From Chitinophagales bacterium (lineage in GTDB: Bacteria; Bacteroidota; Bacteroidia; Chitinophagales; UBA10324): 64,000 nucleotides of DNA. The translations under genes and the position numbers were made by a program. Location of the stretch: the NCBI GenBank assembly GCA_019694975.1, contig JAIBAY010000004.1, positions 248,001-312,000 on the forward strand, read 5' to 3'. Position 1 is the stretch's first letter; each line of letters opens with the position of its first letter. Below, piece by piece: positions 34,944 through 44,721 of the stretch. The notes under the pieces were generated by a model that saw only the letters and a program-made list of their open reading frames with translations, was not told the origin of the DNA and did not search any database.

Positions 34944-34959
34944 CCCGAAATTTTTTTGG

Positions 34960-35613
34960 ATGGAGCTGGTTCACACGCTGATTGATTTTGTCTTGCACAT
35001 CGATAAGCATTTAGCGGTGCTCGTTTCAGAATATGGAACGCTTACCCTGCTGATACTTTTCGCCATTATTTTTTGTGAAACAGGATTGGTGGTAACACCA
35101 TTTCTGCCCGGCGACTCATTGCTGTTTGCCGCGGGTGCCATTGCAGCACTCGATGGCAGCGGACTGAATGTGCACCTGCTCGTGGTCCTGATGGTGATAG
35201 CTGCCTTCACGGGTAACCTATTGAACTATTCGGTAGGGCGTTACATCGGCCCGAAGGTGTTCGATGGCAATTACAAATTCATCAAAAAGGAATACCTCGA
35301 CCGTACTAAAAAATTCTTTGACAACTATGGTTCCATGACCATTGTATATACCCGTTTTGCACCAATACTCCGGACGTTTGCGCCGTTCATTGCCGGCGTG
35401 GGACAAATGAAATACACTCGGTTTATGCTTTACAATTTTATCGGCGGCCTCTTATGGGTGGTCATCTTTACCTATGCCGGCTATTATTTCGGCAACCTTC
35501 CGTTTGTACAGCAAAACTTTGAATTGATTGTGTTGGGTATCATCGGCATTTCCCTCATTCCTTCCGTGTTTCTTTACCTGAAGGCAAGGTTCGGAAAGCA
35601 GGAAAGCACGTGA
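34960..35613 (+). CDS. DedA/VTT-domain membrane protein
   Basis: This 217-residue integral membrane protein belongs to the DedA (SNARE-associated/VTT) family. Diagnostic segments are FCETGLVVTPFLPGDSLLF, GNLLNYSVGRYIGPKVF, the RFAPILRTFAPFIAGVGQM motif and a C-terminal helix pair. DedA members move undecaprenyl phosphate or other lipids across membranes and support envelope integrity. Which lipid this one handles is unknown. It is convergent with fumC, 29 bases away. Confidence 0.94.
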   Translation: MELVHTLIDFVLHIDKHLAVLVSEYGTLTLLILFAIIFCETGLVVTPFLPGDSLLFAAGAIAALDGSGLNVHLLVVLMVIAAFTGNLLNYSVGRYIGPKVFDGNYKFIKKEYLDRTKKFFDNYGSMTIVYTRFAPILRTFAPFIAGVGQMKYTRFMLYNFIGGLLWVVIFTYAGYYFGNLPFVQQNFELIVLGIIGISLIPSVFLYLKARFGKQEST

Positions 35614-35642
35614 AGATGTACTGAAATGATGTTCATGCTTTG

Positions 35643-37043
35643 TTAAAGCAAGTCGCCTACCATCTCTTCCGGTTTCACCCATTCATCAAACTGTTCCGGC
35701 GTTACATAGCCCAGTTCGGTTGCGGTTTGCTTGAGTGTCTTATGTTCACGGTGTGCCTTCTGCGCAATCTCTGCAGCTTTATAATAACCGATCTTCGTGT
35801 TCAGTGCGGTTACCAGCATCAGCGAATTGTTCACATGCCTGCTGATATTCTCCTGCAGCGGCTCAATACCCACGGCGCATTTATCATTGAAGGAAACACA
35901 CACATCGCCGATCAGCCGCGCCGAGTGCAAAAAATTATAGATCATCATGGGTTTGAAAACATTCAGTTCAAAATGACCGTTAGCGCCTCCGATGTTAATG
36001 GCTACATCATTACCCAGCACCTGCGCGGCTACCATCGTCATCGCTTCGCATTGGGTCGGGTTTACTTTACCGGGCATGATAGATGAGCCCGGTTCATTGT
36101 CGGGAATAAATAATTCGCCTATGCCGGCGCGCGGACCGGAAGAAAGCATCCTGATGTCATTGCCTATTTTCATCAGGCTTACGGCAACGGTTTTCAGGGC
36201 GCCATGCGCTTCTACCACAGCATCATGTGCTGCCAGCGATTCAAATTTATTCTCCGCGGTAACGAAAGGCAAACCGGTGATTTCGGCAATTTGGGCTGCC
36301 ACCTTTATATCATATCCTTTTGGCGCATTCAACCCTGTTCCCACTGCTGTGCCTCCCAGTGCCAGTTCCGCCAGGTGCGGTAAGGTATTTTCAACTGCCC
36401 TTATGCCATGATTCAGCTGCGAGACATAGCCGGAAAGTTCCTGTCCAACGGTCAGGGGCGTTGCATCCATGAAATGTGTTCTGCCGATCTTCACCACCTG
36501 CATAAATTCTTTTGATTTGTAAGCCAGCGTATCGCGTAGTGTGCGCAATGCGGGCAGTGTGGTATCAGTCAATATGCGATAGGCGGCAATATGCATCGCC
36601 GTAGGAAAGGTGTCGTTGGAAGACTGCGATTTATTGACGTCATCATTCGGATTCAGCACCTTTTTTTCATCAGTGAGTTTGCCGCCATGCAACACATGGG
36701 CGCGATAGGCAATCACCTCATTCATATTCATATTGCTCTGCGTGCCGCTTCCGGTTTGCCACACCACCAGTGGAAACTGATCATCTAACTTGCCCTCCAG
36801 TATTTCATCACAAACTTTACCGATGAGGTCGCATTTTTCCTTCGGCAAAACACCCAATTCGAGGTTGGTGAGTGCTGCCGCCTTTTTCAGATAAGCAAAG
36901 GCACGGATGATTTCTTTAGGCATCCGGTTGATGTCCTGCGCAATCCTGAAATTTTCAGTTGACCGCTGTGTTTGCGCACCCCAGTATTTATCGGCAGGCA
37001 CCTGCACCTGCCCCATGGTATCTTTTTCAATCCTGAATTCCAT
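35643..37043 (-). CDS. fumC: Fumarate hydratase class II
   Basis: I chose the ATG at 37043 ([11 protein letters not shown]). The 466-residue enzyme interconverts fumarate and malate in the citric acid cycle. Signature residues are [15 protein letters not shown], the loop [17 protein letters not shown] with the catalytic serine, and [18 protein letters not shown] residues seen here as [18 protein letters not shown]. The length matches the class II (iron-independent) family. It is convergent with the DedA gene and divergent from the secreted repeat protein. Confidence 0.96.
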   Translation of the reverse strand: MEFRIEKDTMGQVQVPADKYWGAQTQRSTENFRIAQDINRMPKEIIRAFAYLKKAAALTNLELGVLPKEKCDLIGKVCDEILEGKLDDQFPLVVWQTGSGTQSNMNMNEVIAYRAHVLHGGKLTDEKKVLNPNDDVNKSQSSNDTFPTAMHIAAYRILTDTTLPALRTLRDTLAYKSKEFMQVVKIGRTHFMDATPLTVGQELSGYVSQLNHGIRAVENTLPHLAELALGGTAVGTGLNAPKGYDIKVAAQIAEITGLPFVTAENKFESLAAHDAVVEAHGALKTVAVSLMKIGNDIRMLSSGPRAGIGELFIPDNEPGSSIMPGKVNPTQCEAMTMVAAQVLGNDVAINIGGANGHFELNVFKPMMIYNFLHSARLIGDVCVSFNDKCAVGIEPLQENISRHVNNSLMLVTALNTKIGYYKAAEIAQKAHREHKTLKQTATELGYVTPEQFDEWVKPEEMVGDLL

Positions 37044-37159
37044 ACTATAATTTTTGGTAAAATTAAGGAGATTCATGTTGTGCCATAGTATTGGCCTGAA
37101 AACAAAGTGCAGCAGCGCAACGGCTGTGGCTTATGCATGTATTTCTTTACTTTTAAGCA

Positions 37160-39046
37160 GTGAGAAAAACACTTTACATACTCATTGGCCTGCTGCTGAT
37201 GGCCGGTATCCTCTTTGCCCAGGAAGGTTTTGAAAAGGTGTATGGAGGCAGCGCAAATGAAATACTGCGTACCATCTATGCAGCGGATGACGGCAACCTG
37301 ATAACAGCCGGTTATACCGAGAGTTTTGGATATGGCACTGTAAACAATCCTGATTTTTATGTGGTATCCATGAATACCGATGGTGATACACTTTGGACAA
37401 AGACATTCGGCAGCAGTTCTCCGGACTACGCCTATGCTATCACCGGTTTGATTGACGGTTACCTGTTTGCAGGCCAATCACTGAATCCGTCGAACAATAC
37501 CTACGATTTTTTTGCAGTGAAGACAGACTTCAACGGTAATGCTGTATGGCAAAATTACTATGGTGCCAATGGCGGAGATTATTGCGTCAGTGCCGCTACC
37601 ATGTCCGGCAACAGGATTTTGCTGGCAGGAAGCACGAATTCTAATACCTATGGCAGTTTCGATTTTTTTTTGGTGACTGTTGATGAAGATGGGAATGAGC
37701 TGGCAGAAGCACATTATGGTGGAACAGGCTCAGATATTTTGAAAAAGGTGATTCCTACCCATGACCATGGCTATCTGATGATCGGGAACAGCAATTCATT
37801 CACTCCCACCTTTGATGTATATGCCGTTAAAGTGGACAGCAACCTTGTCATGCAATGGTCGCAGGCATTTGAAAGTGCGGGCACTGATTATGGTTACGAT
37901 GCTGCCGAAGATGCTGTTGGCAATTTTTATCTGCTGGCTAATCAGCCAACGACAGCCGACAGCGGGTTCATCAAGATTATTCAGACGGATTCCGCCGGAT
38001 TAAATGCAGTTACTTTTCCCGTTGCCGTGCATGCCGGCGACTTTGGCTATGGATTCGCTGCATTGCCCGATGGGTTCCTCATCACCGGAAACACTTTCAG
38101 CCAGGTTAAAGGCAGTGAATTTTTGCTGGTGAAAACCAATCTGACCGGTGATACAGCCTGGTCGCATCACTATGGAGGTTTGAAGAATGAAATCGCTTTT
38201 AGCTTGCTGTACACTGCAGATGGCAACATTTATGTTGTGGGCGAAACGGAAGGATTTGGCGCATATAATCCGGATGGCTATGTGGTGAAGCTGGATGCGG
38301 CCGGAATCATACCTTGTCCTGCTGATGTGAGTTTTACGGCTGACGACAGTTCGCCCTGCGAAGATCAGGCAGTATTCTTCAACAATACTACGGTTAGTTC
38401 AGCGGCATTTGAATGGAAGCTGAATGGAAACCTACTTTCACAAGCCATCAATACCGCCTTTTTTTTTGCTGAAGCGGGCAATGACACCGTAAGTCTGTCA
38501 TCCTGTGCGGCTTCCCTTGAAATGCCATTGGAAATTTTTTCTAAACCACCTGTTTCCTTTACCTATTTATCCTCGGGTGTGAATGCAACTTTTTCACCCG
38601 GCGCGCCTTTCACTCCTGCTTTTTTCAGCTGGAACTTTGGCGACGGATCGCCTGAAAACACCATCGATTTGTATCCGTCACACAGCTATCCGTTTACCGG
38701 ATCATACTGGGTTACTTTTTCTGCGACGGATGAACATGGCTGCGACAGCACCATGGTCAGCCAAATTGAACTGGTTACCGGTACGGAAAAAATAAAGGAT
38801 CCTACGGATGAATTCACCATTCTTCCCAATCCTGTTCATGATCATGGCATCCTGCAATTAAACGGCGAGCTGTTGCTTCCGCTGCAGGCAATGGTCATAG
38901 ATCTTTCAGGTAGAAAAATCTTTCAGTTTGAATGCCGGCAAATCCATCAGCCTTTTTCCCTGCCGGCAATACCACCGGGCACCTATCTCCTGCAGTTAAA
39001 ATCCGGCGGGGTCGCAACCGGCATCAGCAGGTTTATTGTTGAATAA
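37160..39046 (+). CDS. Secreted repeat protein with PKD domain and T9SS tail
   Basis: The start is probably the GTG at 37160 (RKTLYILIGLLLMAGILFAQ as signal peptide); the nearest upstream ATG codons are closed by stops. The 628-residue product has about six repeats of the type YGGxxxDxxxxxxxxDGxYLxAGxTxSxGxxxxDFYxVKxDxxGN, spaced 45-55 residues apart, which suggests a propeller. A PKD-like domain follows (FSWNFGDGSPENTI ... YPFTGSYWVTFSATDEHGC). The C-terminus (FTILPNPVHDHGILQL onward) is a T9SS sorting domain. Its function is unknown; adhesion or surface binding is a guess. Confidence 0.88.
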   Translation: MRKTLYILIGLLLMAGILFAQEGFEKVYGGSANEILRTIYAADDGNLITAGYTESFGYGTVNNPDFYVVSMNTDGDTLWTKTFGSSSPDYAYAITGLIDGYLFAGQSLNPSNNTYDFFAVKTDFNGNAVWQNYYGANGGDYCVSAATMSGNRILLAGSTNSNTYGSFDFFLVTVDEDGNELAEAHYGGTGSDILKKVIPTHDHGYLMIGNSNSFTPTFDVYAVKVDSNLVMQWSQAFESAGTDYGYDAAEDAVGNFYLLANQPTTADSGFIKIIQTDSAGLNAVTFPVAVHAGDFGYGFAALPDGFLITGNTFSQVKGSEFLLVKTNLTGDTAWSHHYGGLKNEIAFSLLYTADGNIYVVGETEGFGAYNPDGYVVKLDAAGIIPCPADVSFTADDSSPCEDQAVFFNNTTVSSAAFEWKLNGNLLSQAINTAFFFAEAGNDTVSLSSCAASLEMPLEIFSKPPVSFTYLSSGVNATFSPGAPFTPAFFSWNFGDGSPENTIDLYPSHSYPFTGSYWVTFSATDEHGCDSTMVSQIELVTGTEKIKDPTDEFTILPNPVHDHGILQLNGELLLPLQAMVIDLSGRKIFQFECRQIHQPFSLPAIPPGTYLLQLKSGGVATGISRFIVE

Positions 39047-39096
39047 TTCTGTTAATTTCAACCGGGGATTTATAAACAATAAACATCATTTGAGCA

Positions 39097-39489
39097 ATGG
39101 GGGCAGAAAAGCAATACAATCTTTTTTTTCTGAATGATTATTTTGATAATGAGATGAATGCCATCCTTCCAATTCTGCAGATGTATTTGGAAGAGACACC
39201 TAAAGAACTCGAGCTGATTGAGCGTTCGCTCTTGCGCAATGATGCGGCAGCCGCAAAGGCCGGAACGCATAAGATTAAGACCAACATCTCGATGCTAAGC
39301 ATCCGCGATCAAAGTTCATTTGTGGATGATATGCACCAGTTGCCTTTATCCGGTAAGGTTCAGGATGCCGTGCTTGAACAATTTGACATCTTCAAAGCAA
39401 ATGTGCTGGAGGCACTACGGCAGATCAGGAGTGATTTTTTTGAAAGGGAAGATAATGCTACCGGTTCCGTTTCAACGCACGATTGTTGA
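39097..39489 (+). CDS. Stand-alone histidine phosphotransfer (HPt) protein
   Basis: This 130-residue helical protein matches the HPt fold. The phospho-acceptor is His58 in AGTHKIKTNISMLSI, inside the expected helix, preceded by MYLEETPKELELIERSLL. Such proteins relay phosphate between a hybrid kinase and a response regulator. No kinase is adjacent, but a hybrid kinase with its own HPt is encoded at 4236-7292. The partner is unknown. A 50-base gap separates it from the preceding T9SS gene. Confidence 0.85.
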   Translation: MGAEKQYNLFFLNDYFDNEMNAILPILQMYLEETPKELELIERSLLRNDAAAAKAGTHKIKTNISMLSIRDQSSFVDDMHQLPLSGKVQDAVLEQFDIFKANVLEALRQIRSDFFEREDNATGSVSTHDC

Positions 39490-39685
39490 ATCCATATTTT
39501 TATTTGGATTATTGCACCGGCCGGATACGTAATGAATATTCATGATATGCAAAGGCTTCCTATACCTGTGTCGGGAAGAGATAAAATTGATTTCGGTCCG
39601 GATGAAAAACGCGGCGTAATCCTGTCATGATGGCGACGGCAATGATATACCGGTTTCATCGAAGCAGCAGGTAACATAAATCCAT

Positions 39686-40054
39686 TTATGCGGAAAATGA
39701 AGTGCCGCAGCCGCAGGTCTTGGTGGCATTCGGATTGTTAAAAACAAAACCTCTTGCATTCAACCCTTCCTGAAAATCGACTTGCATGCCGAATAGATAT
39801 AACTGGTGCGAAGGATTCATCAGCACCCTGATGCCATCAATCATAAATTCTTCATCCGTTTCTTCCTTATTGTCAAATCCTAAAACATAGGTCATGCCCG
39901 AACAGCCGCCACCCTTTACACCAACGCGCAATCCATGATCCGGCGAAACCGCTTCTGCCACAAGCAGCCGTTTTATTTCCGCAACTGCACTTGCCGTTAA
40001 TGCAACCGGGTTCCCGGCTACACTCATTTCTTTCTCAACTGATTGATCGTTCAT
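39686..40054 (-). CDS. Iron-sulfur cluster assembly accessory protein, IscA/ErpA (HesB) type
   Basis: I chose the ATG at 40054 (MNDQSVEKEM); an upstream TTG is in frame. The 122-residue A-type carrier has the three conserved cysteines: one in VGVKGGGCSGMTYVLGF and two in TKTCGCGTSFSA. It probably receives or hands over Fe-S clusters in maturation of proteins such as those of MoaA, CysH or RlmD type. A TAGTTTTG box (40076-40083) lies just upstream on the minus strand. Confidence 0.93.
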   Translation of the reverse strand: MNDQSVEKEMSVAGNPVALTASAVAEIKRLLVAEAVSPDHGLRVGVKGGGCSGMTYVLGFDNKEETDEEFMIDGIRVLMNPSHQLYLFGMQVDFQEGLNARGFVFNNPNATKTCGCGTSFSA

Positions 40055-40075
40055 GTCTGAAATAATTTTGATGAG

Positions 40076-40083
40076 CAAAACTA
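40076..40083 (-). promoter_or_regulatory. Candidate -7 promoter box (TAGTTTTG) of the IscA/ErpA-type gene
   Basis: On the minus strand TAGTTTTG matches TAnnTTTG perfectly and ends 21 bases upstream of the ATG at 40054. The upstream TTG element is not evident at standard spacing. Confidence 0.4.
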
Positions 40084-40162
40084 CGCAACAAACTACAAAG
40101 TAAACACGTTCATTTATTGCTCTGTTTTATAGTACTTTCGTCAGCAATACAATCCGTTTCAC

Positions 40163-40693
40163 ATGACTTTTTCCGACGTAACTGAGATATTAAAATATAC
40201 CATCCCTTCCCTGATCACTTTTTTAACCGCCTATACACTCATCCGGGTATTGATCAGCGGTGAAAGAAGTAAAAAGGACCTGGAGTTGAGGGCTGCTCAC
40301 TATAAAGATTCATTGCCGTTGCGGTTGCAAGCCTATGAGCGCCTAACACTGTTGCTCGAAAGAATTACACCCACCAATATCATTTCCCGTGTAAATAAGC
40401 CTGGCATGAGTGCACGCGACCTGCAATTGTCGCTCATTTCCAATATACGCCTGGAATTTGAACATAACCTATCACAACAGATCTACGTTTCATCACCGGT
40501 GTGGATGATGATTGTTCAGGTGAAGGAAGAAATTATTAGCATCATCAATCATGTGTCGGCTGATCTTCCTGAAACCGCCACCGGCAAAGACCTGAGCCGC
40601 GCAATTATTGAATATTTTATCAATAACGAAAAAGTGATGCCGACACAAAAGGCCCTCGACACGTTAAAGACGGAAGTGAAGAAGATCTTTTGA
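40163..40693 (+). CDS. Conserved membrane-anchored protein of unknown function
   Basis: This 176-residue protein has one N-terminal transmembrane helix (TIPSLITFLTAYTLIRVLI) and a cytoplasmic helical domain rich in charged residues (LRLQAYERLTLLLERITPTNI, VWMMIVQVKEEIISIINHV). It resembles a conserved Bacteroidota family of unknown function found near central metabolic genes. No catalytic motif is seen. It is divergent from the iscA-like gene and 131 bases upstream of the mutase gene. Confidence 0.82.
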   Translation: MTFSDVTEILKYTIPSLITFLTAYTLIRVLISGERSKKDLELRAAHYKDSLPLRLQAYERLTLLLERITPTNIISRVNKPGMSARDLQLSLISNIRLEFEHNLSQQIYVSSPVWMMIVQVKEEIISIINHVSADLPETATGKDLSRAIIEYFINNEKVMPTQKALDTLKTEVKKIF

Positions 40694-40824
40694 AACAGAG
40701 ATACGGGCTCTGGCAACATGATGAAGTGTCATCAACAGGCAGCTGAAGCATGATTGTTTTACTGCAGTGGTCATGCTGCCAAACCAACCTTCCTTATCTT
40801 AGCAGTTACAACCCATAACACACC

Positions 40825-42408
40825 ATGGAATCTTCCAGGTCAACTGTAAAAGCAGCAGACGGATCTTACACCACCGATGCAGGTATTGAAATCAAACGTG
40901 TTTATAAAGAGCTGATGCATGCTCAGCAAGAAGAGCCGGGTGAATTCCCGTTTACGCGCGGCGTCCACGGCAGCATGTACCGTGATAAATTATGGACGAT
41001 GCGGCAGTATGCCGGCTTTTCAACGGCGGAAGAGTCGAACAAGCGGTATCATTATTTGCTGCAGCAGGGCACAACCGGATTATCGGTGGCATTTGATCTG
41101 CCCACGCAGATAGGCTATGATTCAGACCATGAAATGTCGGATGGTGAAGTTGGCAAGGTAGGCGTGGCCATTGATTCATTAAAAGACATGGAAACATTAT
41201 TTGCCGGTATACCGCTGCAGGGCATCACCACGTCTATGACCATCAATGCAACAGCCTATATCCTGCTGGCCATGTACATTGCGCTTGCAAAAAGACAAGG
41301 TGCTGATCTCAAAAAAATTTCCGGTACCGTACAAAATGATATCCTGAAAGAGTATGCTGCACGCGGCACATACATTTATCCGCCGCAGCCGTCTATGCGG
41401 CTGATCACGGATATCTTCGAGTACTGCAGCAAGGAGTTACCGGCCTGGAATACGATCTCCGTTTCAGGGTATCACATCCGCGAAGCAGGATCCACGGCCG
41501 TACAGGAAATCGCATTCACCTTATCAAATGGCAAATCCTACCTGAAGGCGGCGCTTGACCGCGGACTGGATATTAATGTATTCGCCAGGAGAATTTCTTT
41601 CTTCTTCAATGCGCACAATAACCTCTTTGAAGAAGTGGCCAAGTTCAGGGCTGCCAGAAGAATGTGGGCGAAAATCACCAGTGATCTCGGAGCAACAGAT
41701 CCAAGGGCACAGATGCTGCGCTTCCATACACAAACAGGAGGCTCCACACTCACGGCACAGCAACCCATGAATAATATAGTGCGGGTGACGATACAGGCTA
41801 TGGCTGCAGCGCTGGGCGGCACGCAATCGTTACACACGAATGGTTATGATGAAGCGTTAAGCCTTCCTACGGAAACTGCTGCCGGCCTGGCTTTACGTTC
41901 GCAGCAGGTGATTGCATATGAAAGCGGTATCACGCAGACGGTGGATCCGCTAGGAGGATCATTTTTCGTGGAGCAGTTAACGGATGAAATGGAGGCCGCT
42001 GCCTGGAAATACGTGGAGCAGATTGATGCAATGGGCGGGTCTGTCAGGGCAATTGAAGAAGGCTTCCTGCAGGATGAAATTGCGCGTGCTGCCTACAGGT
42101 ATCAGCAACAGATTGAGGAAGGCAGCAAGGTGATTGTTGGTGTTAACAAATTTACAACGCAGGAAAAAGATCATACCGGCATACTCCGCGTGGATGATGC
42201 TATCAGGCAGGTGCAGATAGAGAAACTGAAAGCATTAAAATCAGCACGCGATAATGATGCCGTAAAGACATTATTGCAAAAGCTGGAACAACATGCACGC
42301 GAAGCGGTGAATGTGATGCCCGTTGTGATCGAAGCCGTGGAGCAGTATGCCACGCTGGGAGAAATTGCCGATACGCTTCGTAAAGTGTACGGTGAATACC
42401 GTGTGTAA
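40825..42408 (+). CDS. Methylmalonyl-CoA mutase-type large subunit without B12 domain
   Basis: This 527-residue protein is the substrate-binding TIM-barrel part of an acyl-CoA mutase. Family segments are [103 protein letters not shown] and [20 protein letters not shown]. It ends at about residue 527 with no cobalamin-binding (DxHxxG) domain, so it needs a separate small subunit, as in McmA1/IcmA/HcmA-type enzymes. Candidate reactions are methylmalonyl/succinyl-CoA, isobutyryl/butyryl-CoA or 2-hydroxyisobutyryl-CoA isomerisation. No partner subunit or MeaB-type chaperone lies in this window. Confidence 0.93.
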   Translation: MESSRSTVKAADGSYTTDAGIEIKRVYKELMHAQQEEPGEFPFTRGVHGSMYRDKLWTMRQYAGFSTAEESNKRYHYLLQQGTTGLSVAFDLPTQIGYDSDHEMSDGEVGKVGVAIDSLKDMETLFAGIPLQGITTSMTINATAYILLAMYIALAKRQGADLKKISGTVQNDILKEYAARGTYIYPPQPSMRLITDIFEYCSKELPAWNTISVSGYHIREAGSTAVQEIAFTLSNGKSYLKAALDRGLDINVFARRISFFFNAHNNLFEEVAKFRAARRMWAKITSDLGATDPRAQMLRFHTQTGGSTLTAQQPMNNIVRVTIQAMAAALGGTQSLHTNGYDEALSLPTETAAGLALRSQQVIAYESGITQTVDPLGGSFFVEQLTDEMEAAAWKYVEQIDAMGGSVRAIEEGFLQDEIARAAYRYQQQIEEGSKVIVGVNKFTTQEKDHTGILRVDDAIRQVQIEKLKALKSARDNDAVKTLLQKLEQHAREAVNVMPVVIEAVEQYATLGEIADTLRKVYGEYRV

Positions 42409-42884
42409 AAAACAACGGATGAAGAAAGCAGTGCATCGCATGGGTTGCACAGTGAATCAGTAAGCTGTTAAAGCTGCTTTGATTGGACTGTCTTGACTGC
42501 GCGGAAGAACATTGCAACTTTCTTGTTTTGAAAACGACCGGTAGTGCATTAATCCGTATTTTTCATTTGAAAAATAATTGATCACTGGAGCGCAGGAAAA
42601 AATACCATGATGTATCGCGCTGAAAGCATTGACAGTACATCATTTCTCTCTGTAACAATAATCATGATCGACACGATATTCGCAACTGACGTGCGTTTGA
42701 ATGAAATTGATTTTTTTTTCCACACACAGATTGCAGATTGTAATCTTCAGGAAAAAGTCAAGAGGTGAAGGTTATTTTTTTGCAATTTTTTTTCGCGCAT
42801 TTTTGTGCACTATTCCCGCTGGAAATAGATACATTGGAACAGATTTGAATTCTTAACACCAACTATAAAAAATTAGTAACCCGT
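42409..42884 (+). other. dnaA upstream region without recognisable DnaA boxes
   Basis: No gene is supported. The stretch 42770-42810 is very T-rich. I found no TTATNCACA DnaA box or close cluster, so this does not look like a canonical oriC. Promoter elements for dnaA are probably here, but no perfect TAnnTTTG with correctly spaced TTG is seen. Confidence 0.5.
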
Positions 42885-44318
42885 ATGAGCAGAACTGCTG
42901 AGGATGTTTGGAAAAATTGCCTGAAGATTATCAAAGATAATGTCAACCTCCAGAGCTATAAAACCTGGTTTGAACCCATTAAACCGATTAAGCTTGAAAA
43001 GAATGTTTTAACAATACAGGTACCCAGCCAGTTTTTTTATGAGTGGCTGGAAGAGCATTATGTAACCCTGCTCCGCAAAACATTAAAACGCGAACTTGAT
43101 AAAGATGCCCGCCTCGAATACCAGATTGTGATGGATGGTAATTCCGGCAGCAATGCGCCTTATACGGTTAATCTTCCTACCAATAATACCGGCAACAGCA
43201 AGAACCAGGACCTGCTGGCGCCCATGGTACTGGGTAATCAGATCAAGAATCCTTTTGTGATTCCGGGTTTGAAAAAGGTGCAGATCGATTCACAGCTCAA
43301 TGTGAATTATACATTCGACACGTTTGTGGAAGGTGATTGTAACCGGTTGGCAAGATCAGCTGGTTTTGCGGTGGCTAACAAACCCGGTGGTACTTCCTTC
43401 AATCCTTTGGTCGTGCATGGCGGCGTTGGTTTGGGTAAAACACATTTGCTGCATGCGATCGGCAACCAGGTGAAGATGAATTTCAGCGATAAGACGGTAT
43501 TATACGTACCGTCTGAAAAATTCACCAACCAGTTCATTGATTACCTGAAGAATAATGCGGTGAATGAATTCATTCATTTCTACCAGATGATTGATGTGCT
43601 GATGGTAGATGATATTCAGTTCTTTGCCAATAAAGACCGCACACAGGATATTTTCTTCCACATCTTTAATCACCTGCACCAGTCCGGAAAGCAAATCATT
43701 CTCTCTTCCGACCGTTCGCCCCGCGACCTGGAAGGCATCGAAGAACGGTTGCTCTCCCGGTTTAAGATGGGGCTCACTACCGACATCAGTGTTCCTGATT
43801 TTGAAACACGCATGGCGATTTTGGAAAAGAAAATGTATGCCGACGGCATTGAACTGCCGCATGATGTGGTTGAGTTTGTGGCGTATAATGTAAGCTCAAA
43901 TGTTCGTGAACTGGAAGGCGCCCTGATTTCATTGCTGGCGCAGTCATCCCTGAATAAGAAAGATATTGATCTCGAAACTGCAAAGAAGATCATCAAGAAT
44001 TTCGTCAAAAGCATTTCCCGCGAAGTATCTATTGATTTCATCCAGAAAGCCGTTTGCGAGTATTTCAGCGTGCCGATGGATAAGCTGAAAGAAAAAACAC
44101 GGAAGCGTGCCGTGGTGCAGGCAAGGCAGTTATCCATGTACCTGGCAAAAAGTTTTACCAAGAATTCATTGAAGGTAATCGGCCGTCATTTCGGCGGCCG
44201 CGACCACAGCACCGTCATACATTCCTGCCAGGCCGTCCGCGACCTGATGGATACCGATAAAGAATTTAAAGAAGCAGTTGGTGACATTGAGAAAAAGATT
44301 CAGCTGAGCATTTCATAA
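42885..44318 (+). CDS. dnaA: Chromosomal replication initiator protein DnaA
   Basis: This 477-residue protein initiates chromosome replication. Domain I is MSRTAEDVWKNCLKII, followed by a variable linker. Domain III has Walker A GGVGLGKTHLLHAI (Lys185), Walker B VLMVDDIQFFANKDRTQDIFF and the arginine-finger region LLSRFKMGLTTDI. Domain IV ends with the DNA-binding signature FGGRDHSTVIHSCQAV. All domains are complete. A strong terminator hairpin follows directly. The origin may be elsewhere, since no DnaA-box cluster is visible upstream. Confidence 0.97.
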   Translation: MSRTAEDVWKNCLKIIKDNVNLQSYKTWFEPIKPIKLEKNVLTIQVPSQFFYEWLEEHYVTLLRKTLKRELDKDARLEYQIVMDGNSGSNAPYTVNLPTNNTGNSKNQDLLAPMVLGNQIKNPFVIPGLKKVQIDSQLNVNYTFDTFVEGDCNRLARSAGFAVANKPGGTSFNPLVVHGGVGLGKTHLLHAIGNQVKMNFSDKTVLYVPSEKFTNQFIDYLKNNAVNEFIHFYQMIDVLMVDDIQFFANKDRTQDIFFHIFNHLHQSGKQIILSSDRSPRDLEGIEERLLSRFKMGLTTDISVPDFETRMAILEKKMYADGIELPHDVVEFVAYNVSSNVRELEGALISLLAQSSLNKKDIDLETAKKIIKNFVKSISREVSIDFIQKAVCEYFSVPMDKLKEKTRKRAVVQARQLSMYLAKSFTKNSLKVIGRHFGGRDHSTVIHSCQAVRDLMDTDKEFKEAVGDIEKKIQLSIS

Positions 44319-44337
44319 TCAGCCCGTCTTGAAAAAT

Positions 44338-44370
44338 AACAGCCGCGAAGAAATTCGCGGCTGTTTTATT
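44338..44370 (+). terminator. Strong terminator hairpin after dnaA
   Basis: A perfect 12-bp stem (44338-44349 paired with 44354-44365, AACAGCCGCGAA / TTCGCGGCTGTT) closes a GAAA tetraloop and is followed by TTATTT. It begins 20 bases after the dnaA stop codon. The GNRA loop and stem length make this one of the clearest hairpins in the window. Confidence 0.85.
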
Positions 44371-44415
44371 TGCATACGTGCTGTCATGAATCTTCAGTGC
44401 AGGACTATTTATTTC

Positions 44416-44443
44416 TTGGAATTATCTCTTTTTTATACTTTTA
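44416..44443 (+). promoter_or_regulatory. Candidate Bacteroidota promoter (TTG-N17-TACTTTTA)
   Basis: TTG at 44416-44418 is followed after 17 bases by TACTTTTA at 44436-44443, seven of eight matches to TAnnTTTG. The spacing lies at the short end of the 17-23 range reported for Flavobacterium-type promoters. It sits just upstream of the SD-led tiny ORF at 44472. Confidence 0.45.
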
Positions 44444-44471
44444 AATTTCATCAAAGAAAAAGGAGGTATTC

Positions 44472-44519
44472 ATGCAATCTGAAAATCAGGCATGGACAGC
44501 TCCGGTAACGATAAGTTAA
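44472..44519 (+). CDS. Tiny 15-codon ORF with a perfect Shine-Dalgarno, possible leader peptide or small-RNA ORF
   Basis: The ORF encodes MQSENQAWTAPVTIS and stops with TAA. AGGAGGT at 44461-44467 is an ideal Shine-Dalgarno with five bases between AGGAGG and the ATG, which is exceptional because almost no other gene here has one. The stop codon lies inside a small hairpin (44502-44522). A candidate promoter lies upstream and an intrinsic terminator downstream (44554-44586), so a transcript of roughly 135 bases is predicted. Possible readings are a leader peptide controlling moaA, a peptide-coding small RNA, or a chance ORF. No family is recognised; the WTAP stretch is only faintly reminiscent of RiPP precursor leaders. 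Confidence 0.4.
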   Translation: MQSENQAWTAPVTIS

Positions 44520-44553
44520 CGGTTTTGTTCCACTTGGATTGACCTTGTGTCAG

Positions 44554-44586
44554 GGCTGTCTTCTTCCATGGAGGCAGCCTTTTTTT
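44554..44586 (+). terminator. Intrinsic terminator upstream of moaA
   Basis: A 10-bp stem (44554-44563 with 44570-44579, including two G-T pairs) closes a 6-base loop and is followed directly by seven T residues (44580-44586). It ends the tiny transcription unit starting near 44450 or attenuates transcription into moaA. Confidence 0.75.
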
Positions 44587-44721
44587 CGCTTATAAGTTAC
44601 AACGCACTGACATGCATTATGCTGCATAAGTTACGGTACGAACCGGTGAATTACTGTTACTTTCACCAATCATCTGAATCTTCCTGAACGCAAATTCAGC
44701 AGGTAAAACAACAGACCATTC

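Noticed and set aside
42409..42884. Origin of replication upstream of dnaA
   Set aside because: No DnaA-box cluster is visible, only T-rich sequence.
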